Of a stretch of 64,000 nt of DNA, positions 21,357 to 32,262 are shown in pieces (position 1 is the stretch's first letter; the number at the start of each line of letters is the position of its first letter). The DNA is from Tilletia caries (taxonomy: Eukaryota > Basidiomycota > Exobasidiomycetes > Tilletiales > Tilletiaceae): the NCBI GenBank assembly GCA_032718865.1, contig JALUTQ010000020.1, positions 744,001 to 808,000 on the forward strand, in the 5' to 3' direction. Both the position numbers and the translations under genes were made by a program. The notes under the pieces are model-generated. The model was not told the origin of the DNA. It saw only the letters and a program-made list of their open reading frames with translations, and did no database searches.

Positions 21357-23729
21357 TCATTTGTGTGCCGATTGCCCTCTCCGTCCAACAGTAGCGCGTG
21401 GTGCCGTGTGAAAGCGGGGCATGTGAGCGGGTGGAACGGGGACCGAAGCTTGCCGCACAGGGACCAACGCTCTGCGTCGAGGTGTCGGAACCGGTCGTGG
21501 TACTCCGCAAAGTCCCCGTGGCCGGTGCGGATCTGAAGAAGGATTCCCAGGTCCCGGCGAGGGAGCTGCAAGGTGGGCCCGGATCGGTGCACAGGAACGG
21601 TCACGCGCGTGTGGAAGTACCAACCAGAGCGAATTCCGGCGGCAGTGCTCCAAGCTGCGCGCCATGCATCGTGCGCTCTTTGGTTCACCTGTCTCCCAGC
21701 GTAGGAGACTGATGTTGCAGAGGGGTACACAGTGCCCACACCACTGCCCCCCTTTTGCAAGGTAATCCGCACGCTCGTTTCCGTTGACCTGCGCGTGACC
21801 GGGTACCCAACTGAGTTTCAGCCGGTTCCTGGGGTCCTTGTTCAGCCATCTCCTGGCTCGCCTGTCGAAGGTCTTGACAACGGAAAGGCTGCTGACGCTC
21901 ATGCCGACCGCAATAGCCTGTAAGGCGGCGTCGTTGTCTGCCCAGATGTTGATGTCCGTCAGGCCTCGTCGTTGCGCGTGATCAATGGCACTGCTGAGTC
22001 CAAATAAAAGCGCAATCAGTTCAGCGTCAAACACCTCCCGGTGAAGACCTGTCGAAGCCGATCCGCTGCTGATTTCCCGCCCGCGCCAGCATACTGTCCA
22101 TCCTGCTCCCGTGCTCCCCTCCTCCGTCCTAGATCCATCGGTGAAGACGCAGATCTCGTTCGCATGCCTTTGCAGCTCGATCCTGGTAGAAGCTGCTGCT
22201 TCTGTCTTGTTCCTCGGGAACGCCGATGCTGTTTTCACCTCGACGCCCAGCAAAGCACCAAGGGCCGTCCACCAAGGAGGTCGCAGCCAGTCGACTCGTT
22301 CGATATTCTGATCGCAGCGTTGGGCCAGTAGCGTAAGTCGTGTCCAGTGTCGCCTGAGATAGTGATCCAGAATTGTTGGTGGTCTCTGAGCGCGGTTCCA
22401 GCTGGTCGGCGGTCGCTGGTCTGTAAATCCGAAGGCTCCGGCTCGTCGCACGAGTGTGTGATTGCGACGTTTTGAGGCCAACCGCAGCGCGTACCGGTCC
22501 AGCATCCTGTCCAAATATTGCTCCATTGGCATGCACCCCGCTTCCACCTGCAATGATGGCACACTGGCAGTGCGCCACACTGGGAGAACCATTCTCAGCG
22601 CATTTGACTGTTCCCGTTCCATCGCCTGCACCTTGTGCACGGCACCACGCACCGCAACCGTCTGTACCTCCTCGTCCTGTTCCTCCTGTGCTCCTCTACG
22701 GGACTCTACCGCTCGGCGGCGGCCCTGCCACCACACCGTTGCCCCATATGTCATGATGGGCAAGACGCACGCAACAAACAGCCTCCGGGCGTCGCATGCG
22801 CGTAGACCACGCACAGTGTTGACGAGCATGCGCATGCACTGCGCCGCTTTCCGTGCCTTCGCGCACACGAGTTCGACGTGGCGCTTGAAAGAGAGCTTCG
22901 AGTCGAGGTGGAAGCCAAGCCACCTAACCGTGCTGCCTGGCGCAACCGGCGCTACCTCGCCATCGGGAAGGTCGACAGGCAGTAGCGGCGCCGGTTCCGA
23001 CGGGCGGCGGACGTGTGGTGGAGGGAAGTGGATCAACTCCCGCTTGTTTGGGTCGAATGTCAACCCAACTTCCTCCGCCCACGCTGTCGCCGCTCGATAT
23101 CCGTAGGCCAAAGTCTGGCAATTCTGTTCAATGTCAAGAGAAGAAGTGTAGATCAATCCATCATCGATGAAGCCAATCACCCTGAGTCTTCGCAGAGTGC
23201 GGTCTCCGCTTTGAGGGCCAAACAGTCGCAGCAGCGGGCTTACGAAGATGATGAAAAGAATAGGAGAAACCGGGGATCCTTGAGGGATGCCTGTGTTGAG
23301 TTGAGACATCGCCGACGTCTCGCCATCTAGCCTGATAGCCGCATGCCGAGCTGTAAGGAAGGACCGCACCCACCGCACCAGATGCAAAGGGCAGCCAAGC
23401 CGGTAGAGGAGGTGGACCAAACGTTCGCCATGAGTAGCATCGAATGCCCCCTTGACGTCGAACGCCAACGCCGATGTTGTGCGTTGATCCAGCTTTGCCC
23501 AGCCTGCCTCCACATCGTGAATGAGGGTTAGCGCCGCATCATCGGTGCTGCAGCCGGGCATGCCTCCAAATTGCTCGGGAGGAACCCATCCATACTTCCG
23601 CGCGTAGAACGTAAGCCGTTGGGCGACGATCTTCTCCAACACCTTGCCCAGGCAGGGGAGAAGGGAGATCAGCCGATACGAGCGTGGTTGGGCTGGATCG
23701 CGATTGCCGCTTTTCTTCAGAGCCACCAA
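21357..23729 (-). pseudogene. LINE reverse transcriptase and RNase H domains
   Basis: Visible RT motifs in order: SYRLISLLPCLGKVLEK, AFDVKGAFDATHG (first Asp), NTGIPQGSPVSPILF, GFIDDG (the F-x-D-D active site), and VRWLGFHLDSKLSFKRHV. RNase H follows with FTDGSRTEEG, DAELIAL, WADNDAALQA and WVPGHAQVNGNERAD, carrying the acidic residues and His. After KGG the frame turns to nonsense, while frame 21772-21248 gives the genuine tail (LQLPRRDLGILLQIRTGHGD, CPAFTRHHALLL). The element is therefore not functional as read. Confidence 0.9.
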
Positions 23730-25000
23730 GTCGCTTGGCGAAACACCGAGGGGTGCCAGCCAAGGCGGAGTGCGGTCGACAGAAGCTTGACCATACTTGT
23801 CTTCGCTGACGGCCAGAGGCGGCGAAGAGTGAGGAACCCCACGTCGTCCGGACCAGGCGCTTTCTTCGGATCCTGTTCGAACAGGGCCCGCTCCATCTCC
23901 TGTTCCGTCAGGGCCTCATCAGCCGCTGTCGTTTCGTGAGGGATGTGGAGGTCGATTGGTGGGAGGTTGGCGGCGACGGGTGCTGGTAAGAGAACCCTCC
24001 GCAACACCTCCGCCTTCTCCGCTGTCCCTACCACCACATTTCTATCTTCATCGACCAGTGGGGGACTCCTATACCTTCTTCTCCCCTCTGACCATCGCAT
24101 TGCCCCAAAAATGTCATTGCCCTGCAGGTCGTCGATCTTCTGCCGTGCCCATGATCGCTTTGCCTTGGTCACCGTCTTGTGAAACTGAGCGCGACAACGG
24201 CCAAGCCGCTCCTGGTATCGTTCTGACCGCGGAGAACGCTGCTGCTGCTGTCGTGCCGCTCGATATTTCGCATGTGCTCTCGCGCAATCCGCATTCCACC
24301 AGGCGTAACCCCCCCGCTTCCCGGATGAGCGAGGGGTGCTGTTCTCCAGTGAAGCCTTCAGGGCCATACTGAAAGCTCGGGTAGCCTCGTCGAGTTGATC
24401 CGTCGCTGTTGGGCTCGTGCCGTCTGCCGCAACAGCGGCAGCTGTGATCAGGCCTTCGAACTGCGGGATCATTGACTCAAACTCCGCCGTCAAGATCCCC
24501 ACATCCGTCCTCCGCTCCGAGAGCCTTCCCAGTCCCTCGTGGCGATCCCCACGAGCAGGTCTGACCTCCAGCTCCGTCCATATGACCTCATGGTCCGAAC
24601 CCACATGCAGATCTGAACGGACTCTGCATTCGCGGAGCCATCCTAGTCTGTGAAGAGCTGGGGAGAGAAAGACCAAGTCAAGTGCTGCGCCTCCTCCTAC
24701 GCTCCCAATACCCCTTGTGGCTGTGCCTGCCTCCAAGCCCAGTCCCCATCCCTGTGCTCCCATCCAATTCGACAACAATCTTCCCGCTGTATTTGTCCTC
24801 CCGTTCCAATCCTCCGTGGCCCAGTTGGCCTCATGCGCATTGAAATCTCCCGCCACCAGAACCGCTTCCTCTGCCTCGTTCCACCGAGAGCCAGTCACGA
24901 CTCTGACCCCGTCCGCTTGACCTCGTTCTCCTCGAGGTGCATTATATGCATTCACCAGCTGCAGGCGCTGGCTGGCAAAGCCCCGAATCTGCAGATGTGA
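23717..25000 (-). pseudogene. LINE endonuclease domain (partial)
   Basis: The APE-like motif VAGDFNAHEANW and the C-terminal GSDHEVIW are present, with the domain-typical LDLVFLSP between them. The stretch after it (AWWNADCARAHAKYRAA, PGPDDV, GWHPSVF) is the usual LINE linker into the reverse transcriptase. The frame ends at 23717 because a base is missing just before LVALKKSGNRDP, where the RT starts in another frame. Confidence 0.85.
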
Positions 25001-25005
25001 GTCAG

Positions 25006-26384
25006 TGGTGGTGCTCCAGTTGGACGATCTTCCAAAGTTCCAAGACGCTCGGACCTCATCGCCTCATCGCCTCATCTCGAAGTTCTCCAACAGTCATCAA
25101 GCAGATCCAGCAGCCAGTCTTCCCCCAATCGTACAAGGAAACCACATTCAACGATGAGGAACACTTGCTCTGCGACTGATTCGAAGGCAGAAGGGTGAGT
25201 TCCATTCCCAGCTCAGTACTGACGAGAAGTTGTCTAGTCCCCAGCGAGAGCGAGGGACAATCGGCCACGTGAGGTAGGAGAGACGCGACGTGTCCGTAAA
25301 CATGACCTTTCTCTTCCTTCATCTTCTCTTCCCAGCTGCCGTTCCGTATTCTCATCTCGCAGGGCAGACGTGGCAGCGAAGATGCGTTCCTTTTCCTTCT
25401 CCCCTTCAATCATACATAACCTCCTTCGTTGCTACAGCATCCCTCTGCAGCGGTATCGCTCTCTCAGTCGGCTCACATACTTCTGAGTTTTCCCACCCAC
25501 CTCCCCGTGCGTTTCCTCCCCAAGCGCTGCTTCCCCGGTTCGCACGCGCGACCGGACAGCGTTCGAGCTCGCTACACCACCAAGTTGGCCGAATCCTCTG
25601 GGACGGTTTGGGAAAGAAACGGTCCCGGGAGAGTTCACAATCTAGTTCTCTGACACCCCATCAATTTTATTTCCTGAACCCTTTTTCATAAACACTTTCT
25701 GAACGGTCTGTCTGAAAAACGGTTCGAGAGGTTTCGTATGGGGAGCTTCCTGGACGAAATCTCGGCATGGTACTGGAGTTTATTACCCTCTGGCTCCTTG
25801 TTGGACTGTGTCGTTGTCGTTATCGTCCACATCGTCGCCCTCAATTCATCTGCTCATTGCTGACTTTTTGGCCTTCATTTATGATTTACCATTGACTGAT
25901 GATGCTATCAGGTGTGGGCCGGACAGGTATAGGACCGTAAACCTCCCTCAACCCCCATCCCGAGCGACACAATCCGTCATTCAGAATCATCTGTTGCGGC
26001 TCCTCCTGGTGGTCATGCTCCACGACATTGACGGTGGCGTCAACAACCTCCCGCTCTTGCCTGCGCTGACCTGATGCAGTTATTGCACAGCTATGTGCGG
26101 TGCAATGGTGAGCGACATTGCACACAAAACTGACCGACTGTAAATTGAAGGATGATACTGATATCAGTCCGAGTCTTCAGACTCGACCGCATTGGAATCA
26201 CTCACTTTGAGAGGTATGAGGAATCGACCTTGACCGCACACAAGTTCGTGAAGCCCAAATGGGTTTGCGCCGTCAACTTTCCTGATCTCAAAAAGCGGCT
26301 GAACAAGAACCAAGCACTGCTGAGCCGCCTCCGGGGCGTCGTTGGGAAGGCTCTTCGGATTACCAAACAGTGATACGATTCGAA
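25006..26384. other. Unassigned region containing a dispersed repeat
   Basis: Around 25490-25600 a block of about 105 bp (cccacctccccgtgcgtttc core) recurs at about 35655-35760. A 73-aa plus frame at 26152-26373 has no domain I recognise. Otherwise nothing found. Confidence 0.35.
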
Positions 26385-29300
26385 CTATGTTGGTCTGTAG
26401 AAAAATATGAAGGGTGTGTCAGAAACTGTTGCAGTGGTCCAAGTGCCAACACATCTTCCCTTGGGGCCCACATTATCAGCTCCTTCTTCTTCTGCTTCTG
26501 GCGGCAAGTGACCGTGGAAAACTGCGCACGAGTTCGCGTATATCCTCTCCTTCTCGTCGTTGACAATCATCTTGAGTTGATCGTAGGTGGCCTGAGAGGT
26601 TGCGACATATGCGTCAGGAAAAATGAGCTCTGCAGCATCCGGATAGGCCTGCGTGACATTGATACGAGGGAGGTCCAGTTTCCTGTGAGAACCTGTGAAT
26701 TGATGTAAGTTGAAGTGAATTGTGAGTTTGTTCTTCGGGTAACATTTCATTCTTCCCTGCGATGCGAACCTTCCTTCAATTCTTTCTGCTTTGCTTCTAC
26801 ACCGTACAGGTGCAGAAGCGCGTCCATCTGAAACGTTGATGCGAAATCCATCAACGGAGCTGCACTGGTACGTTTGCGGTCGAGGATGATCCGCCGAATC
26901 AACTCTTGGCCGTACAGACGCAACGCAATGTCTCTTGAAGGGGCACCTCTGTTTGAGCACATGCTGGCGTTCCGGGCGACGGAGTTGAAGGACTCGTATC
27001 GCTCGGTGGCAAAGTTCTTTGCCGGTCCGTGCATCACGATTCCAGTCCCGAGATGCGTGAGCGGGATCCACCAGTAACATCGCGGCGAAAAAGTTTGTCA
27101 ACGCAGTCTTTAGTTGAGCCTGATACGCAACGTGCGGCGTGCCGTCGCCCAGGAATGAATTAAGAATGGTGGTGTTGGAGACGCCGTGAATTGTGAGCCG
27201 TGAATCGTGCGAGAAAGAATGAGGAAAGAATGTCATCTGTCAGCCTGGATCAACTCATTCATCGTGATGGACTGTGAGCCTGTGATGTACCTGATATTGG
27301 TCTTTATCGCATCGTGGCAGTTCCTCCACCAACACAAGACGAGTCACCACACCTGCCCAGCGCCACGCCTCCCATACACTCTCTGACAACTGCCCTGCCT
27401 CTTTCACCGGAAGGATCGCGAGCCAAACGACTTGAGCAAGAGCGCGCATGTCCTTTCCGGTCAACCCTCCGGCGTTGTTGATCAAGTACACGCCGTCTAG
27501 GGTGGAAGATCTGCCGATTGCATTGAGGTTTGCATCGCTCAGCCTTGTAGTGACCTCCGTAAACAGCGCGTTGTTCTTTTTCACCGTCTTTGCTAAATCT
27601 GAAAAAAGGTACTTCAGTGGACCAAGCAGCCACGTGTGTAAAGCTTCGACCGGAGTGCCAGCGCAAACTTCGAAGCCTGTGGCGTCTGGTGTATGTGTAG
27701 TGTGGAGAACTGTCAGCGAAGCCTAACCTGAGACTGAGTCCCGAGCAGCCAGCAACTGAAGACTTCTCACCATGAAGGCGCAACAAAGATCCGCACCAAC
27801 GTTCCGTTCGCATTCTCTCCTTCCTTGCGCTGACCAGTGCGTCCGTCTCCAATCTAGAACGCCCGGACGTTTCCAATTCTTTGCGCAGGGTGTAGAGGAT
27901 GTCGCACTGTCTCTTCGTCGCCTCGTCCTTGGTTCCTGTCTCTGTTCTCAGCCTCTTCATTTCCGCTTCGCTGACATTGGCCGACGACGCTTCAATTTGA
28001 GCCCAAAGGGCAGCCTTGATGCTGTCTGCGGAGCGAGGGTCCCCTTCCTAAGGCAATACAAGAGAAAGAAAAAGATCTGATTTATTAGTGCCTGGAGATC
28101 ATTGAGTCGAGAGACCTGGTAGTGCTGCGCTGTGCTCATCGATATCAAACTACCCACCTTCAGATACGCCATCATTCCATCTTGTGTTTGCAATCCGAGA
28201 CTGGATCCGTCGACATGGCACAGTCTACAGAACCTGTTGCCCTTCATACCAATGGAAGACGAAAGCGAAGCTGCCATGGGATTGTCTGCCATGATCGCTA
28301 AGAGGTGCGGACGTATCATCACATTCTCCTGACGAGAGGCGTCGAAGACGGTGATGAAAGTGCGATGTAGCTCGCTGAGGGACATGAGAAGAAGAAAAGC
28401 GAGTGCTGGTCAGTTCCATCCAGAGACCAGCACGATGAGTCACCAGAAAAGAGAGAGATCTGAGATACTCACATCAACTCGTCTGCCGCGGCGGAGAGCT
28501 GAGCCTCTCCGCTGACGTCTTTGCTGATGGACATCAATCGTATGTGGGCATCCAGGTCTAGAGAGGATCGATCCAGAGTTGCATTGGAGAAATACACTGC
28601 TTCGTGTTTGTTCCATCGTTTAGAGCGAGCCCCGGACAGGTCGTCGATGAAGAGGACCACCGGGACGCTGAACAGGGCTTTCGTTCCGCATCTGATCCGA
28701 TCCGCGTTGACCTGACTGACCTCCTCGTCTCCGTCGTCTGTAGAAAAGTAGAATAGAGCATTATGATCCGTCAACGAGATTCTTCCTAGCGTCCAGCCAC
28801 TACCAAGTACCAACCTCGATGATACTTACATAGAGGCAGAAGCTGTAGTAGACGACGACGTTCGGGCTCGATGCTCAGCTCGTTCACGGAAAATTCTACA
28901 CGCTCGTCGGTAAGAACGAGGTGTCCTTCGCCACTTCGTACAACTCTCCCGTCCCCCATGACTGTTCCCTCTCCGGTTTCATAGAAGCTGTCTGGGCGGA
29001 TGATTTTTTGATGCAGATGATAGACCTCTCTCGACCAGACGTGTGCTCCTGATACGTGCACGGTCATAGGCACGGCAGTGCGCTGGTCGAGGTTGTATGC
29101 CTGGGCATCTCCATCTCGAAGCTCGCGTATGACCGTCCCTCGACGTGGTAGCAGCTTCATCTGCGCCCGTGTGTTACGATTGCCAAAGTCCTGCAGTTCA
29201 TGTCCTTATTATGTCAGTGAACGTCAAAAAATCCAACGTACAAAGCCGGCTCATGTTTGAAGTCGGTGCCAAAACTCACGTCTTGTAACAGTCTAGAAAC

Positions 29301-30196
29301 CGTATTACGCCAGAATATTTGCTTGTCTCCTGTTTCCTGTCGTACGAGCACGTCTTTTCCCGCCTTGTATATCTTCGCCAGCGCTCGACGACATTCGCTT
29401 ATGGTCGGCACGTTTCTTGCATCCAATGCCTCAGCCATTTGCAAAGCCGACTCCAGTGTGGCCAGCGAGTGTGAATGACGAGGGCTCAGAAGGAAAGCCA
29501 GGGCTGAGAATATCTGCAGTGGAGTTATATGTGTAAGATTCTGTCAGATGGTCTCTTCCATTCTATCGATTCATCCAGATACTCACTTGCTTGCTCTCAA
29601 ACGATCCCCAACCTTCCCTAACATCTTCTGCCACCATCCTATCCAAAGATGGTCCTGCACGAGCAAGTAGTGCTTCGTCATCTCGACGAAGCTGGGCCAT
29701 CTCTTCCTGCAAGCTGGCAACCACATCGTCGCGCTCGTCCGCCAATTTCCAGAAAACACGCTCGTTCCGGGAGGCGTACCATTGTGGTAGGTTAACGCCA
29801 GCCCAGAAGTCGTCCGGTCCACCTTCAGGGTCGGCGCCAAGTTGGGCTTCATCGGCAGCACCGGCATTGTCCGGCGTGAGGTCGCGTTGTCTTTGCTGTA
29901 GACAGGCCAAGAAGCCGAAGTTGAGCATCGGGAGCTGGACAGTGAGCGGAACGTATGCTCACATTCTCGTTTTCATCTTCCCTTGGTCTTTGGAAGAGGC
30001 GCAAGTTCCTCTTGTGGCGCGCGGTCTTGATGTGATCCTCCACCAGTCCACTGCGATAGACCGACGGCCGGTTTCCCTCCCAAGCGCAGGGTTTGCACTG
30101 GACTTGGATCGAGCCAGACCCCTCTTCTTCCAGCACCTCGAAGTATTCTCCGACCGCTGCCCGGACCTCGTCTGCTGTCTGCTTCACAGCGGGCAT
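26385..30196 (-). CDS. DDE-transposase-like multi-exon gene, one frame break
   Basis: Exons traced with canonical GT-AG ends: 30196-29963, 29895-29587, 29513-29280, 29190-28830, 28737-28473, 28374-28158, 28047-27771, 27676-27291, then about 27118-26770 and about 26690-26385. Introns are 67-110 nt apart from the less certain last two. The N terminus has a C2H2/BED-like finger (CKPCAWEG...HIKTARHKRN). The core reads LFIDDLSGARSKRWNKH, IMADNPMAASLSSSIGMKGNRFCRLC, TPVEALHTWLLGPLKYLF and HGPAKNFATERYESFN, a set shared by a transposase-like family common in basidiomycetes. The Asp, Asp and Glu in FIDD, ADNP and RYESFN are candidate DDE residues (inference). Near 27085 one base must be skipped to join KTALTNFFAA to the PLTHLGTGIVMHGPA frame. 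No terminal inverted repeats found. It may be an old or immobile copy. Confidence 0.65.
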
Positions 30197-30603
30197 CGAA
30201 GGTCAATGGCCGCTCGGCTGGACTGTAAAACGTGGCCTGGATGGTAAGTAACATGATTGGTAGTGCGCGCGTCAATGCGTTCCTTTACTCACAAGTCACT
30301 GAACTTACCACGAGCTTGTTCCTCAACTCAGTGCAATGGCGCAAATGTCCAGGCAAAAAGCGTTTCGAATGGTGATGTGTGGTCGAAGAGGAGGATGGAT
30401 GTCGCGCGTCGCGTCGCGCTCCCAGAGCATCCGTTGTCGGGTTGTCGAGATCCGAGAGTTGAGGATTGGGTGCTGACGGTGAGCAGAGACTTTGAGCAGT
30501 TCAACCAACACTCAGCATCACCCCCCACCACCCCCACCACCACCTCATCATTTCCTTTGTGTTCTCGTCTTTCAAGCCCCAGTCCACCTCTCACGTATCC
30601 GAA
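30197..30603. promoter_or_regulatory. Bidirectional intergenic region between divergent genes
   Basis: About 400 bp separates the ATG of the transposase-like gene (minus) from that of the 386-aa gene (plus), so both promoters must lie here. A CCACC-rich tract precedes 30560. No TATA box was obvious. Confidence 0.45.
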
Positions 30604-32262
30604 ATGGCTGAAGGGTTTGACCTACAAGACCTCTTCAGTTCCCAGCAAACTTCCCTTCCCTCCTTCTCCCAGTCCAGTCAGCAGATTCTGACCCAGAACA
30701 CTCGCCCTCTCAACGCCAACTCCGCCTCCTCCTCATCAAGCGGTGTTCTCGGCTCTTCTCCATTCAAGAAACAGGCACCAGCGGGAGGCCTTAACCCCCA
30801 CTCATCACCTTCCAAGAAACGGAGCTTCCCAATCTCTGACGATGAAGACGCAGACGAGATCGCAACCACTCTCGATGAGCTCCCACCCGCGATTGCTTCA
30901 TGGGTCGTCAATCTGTTCATGAACAAGGACAATGTTAACGAGCTGATTGCGTTTGGGAAGAGCTACGAGAGTGTGAGTTGTCTGTTGTTGCGTCTGGCAG
31001 TCGCTCTTCATTCCAAATTGCTGATTACTTTATACAACATCAGGCCAAGTCTTTGCCTTGTCCCGAGTACAAATATCGTTCTTACGGACAACAGCTGCTA
31101 GTGGCCCAATCCATTTCCCGCATCGAGTCGACAGTGGACCGGATTGTGGACGAGGCCATCCCACTCCTGAAGAAACAGCGCGTTGCTCTCGAGGAGATCA
31201 ATGAATCAGTAACGAGCATCAAGACGGACAAGGACAATTGCTTGACTGAGGATGAGGTAGTGAGCATCCTGCCGAATTTTTCGTTTTTTTCCCCCACCAT
31301 TGCACACGTCGTTTCTCACCTTTCATTTGACTCTGGCAATTTTAGTCTTCTTTGAAGAAGGTAGTGGCCCATGTCTTTTTCGGCGGCGATGCCCAGGGAT
31401 ATAGTAAGGATTCCGCCATGTCCAAGGTTGTTTCGGTGAGTATACCGTATGCACCACCATCGTCCTGACTCCTGGCTCCTGAGCCTCAAGGCTCGATATT
31501 TACTTAAGATCATAATGTCCATCCACAACTTGTCAGCTCTACCTGGATCATAACCCCTCGGCTGTCAGCCCCTCCTTTGCCAGCCGCTACGAATCGGGGA
31601 ATATCGACTTCAAAAACGAGGTCATGGCGGTTATCAAGAGAAAGGTATCCAGCCTACGCTCTAACGTCTGGGACCAGGTATGTTCATTCTGGAGTCTGGC
31701 CTGTGTATCTGTTGTTCCTGGTCATTCTGATTGTGATATCCCTCAAAGATCTACATTTCGCTTGGTATGATAGAAGGCAAGCCCAAGCTGACTCTCTACC
31801 AGCTCTACAACAAGCTCACAAAGACGTACAAAGTGCCTCTTACGAAGAGTTGCCTGTTGGGCAATGGCAAATGCAATTAACCCTGATCTTAACTCTTTTC
31901 AACTTTCCGCTTCCGAACACAGCGCAGCGTAGCGGCTAAATCAGCGAAGACTAAGCCCGAGTCAGTGAAAGGAGCAGAACAAGCTACTTGGTGGGACACG
32001 GTCGATGCGTCTGTCGAATCGATGGCTAAACAGAAGCGAGAAGACGTGAAAAAGTAAGCCAGAGAATCCTTCTCATCTGCGTTCCCGACACTGAAGTCTG
32101 AACGCTGAACCTTTGTTTTCCCGTCGCAGAGTTCTGCAAAATATCTATGAAGCCGACAAAAAGAAGTACGGAAAGTTCGACCGCGAAGAAAAAAGCTACG
32201 TAAACGGAAACATCGACAAGGCCATCTCCTCCGCATTTGCTGCTGCGTCGATTTCTGATTAA
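30604..32262 (+). CDS. Unknown 386-residue protein, seven exons
   Basis: Exons 30604-30972, 31044-31256, 31346-31435, 31537-31677, 31749-31832, 31923-32053 and 32130-32262 join in frame with GT-AG borders (one GTGCCT donor at 31833 is less usual). The Ser/Gln-rich N terminus includes LFSSQQTSLPSFSQSSQQ and an NLS-like PSKKRS (residue about 78). The middle has a helical segment (ISRIESTVDRIVDEAIPLLKKQRVALEEI). The rest is Lys-rich and helical, ending in AFAAASISD. I do not recognise the family. Divergent pairing with a transposase-like gene raises the possibility of a second element-encoded protein, but a host DNA-associated protein is equally possible. Confidence 0.6.

Larger units (their letters stand above)
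21248..25005 (-). mobile_element. LINE (non-LTR) retrotransposon, 5'-truncated, frames broken
   Basis: Minus-strand order: APE-type endonuclease, reverse transcriptase, RNase H, C-terminal tail. The 5' end stops inside the endonuclease at about 25005 (IRGFASQRLQLVNAYNAPRG still readable), so ORF1 and the endonuclease start are missing, typical of incomplete reverse transcription. Two frame breaks separate the domains: near 23725 (endonuclease to RT) and near 21765 in a C6 run (RNase H to tail). Confidence 0.9.

Noticed and set aside
26385..30196. Assignment of the transposase-like gene to the KDZ (Kyakuja/Dileera/Zisupton) class
   Set aside because: The motif set (FIDDLSG..S.RWNKH, ADNP, RYESFN) does not match KDZ signatures I know; I left the superfamily open.
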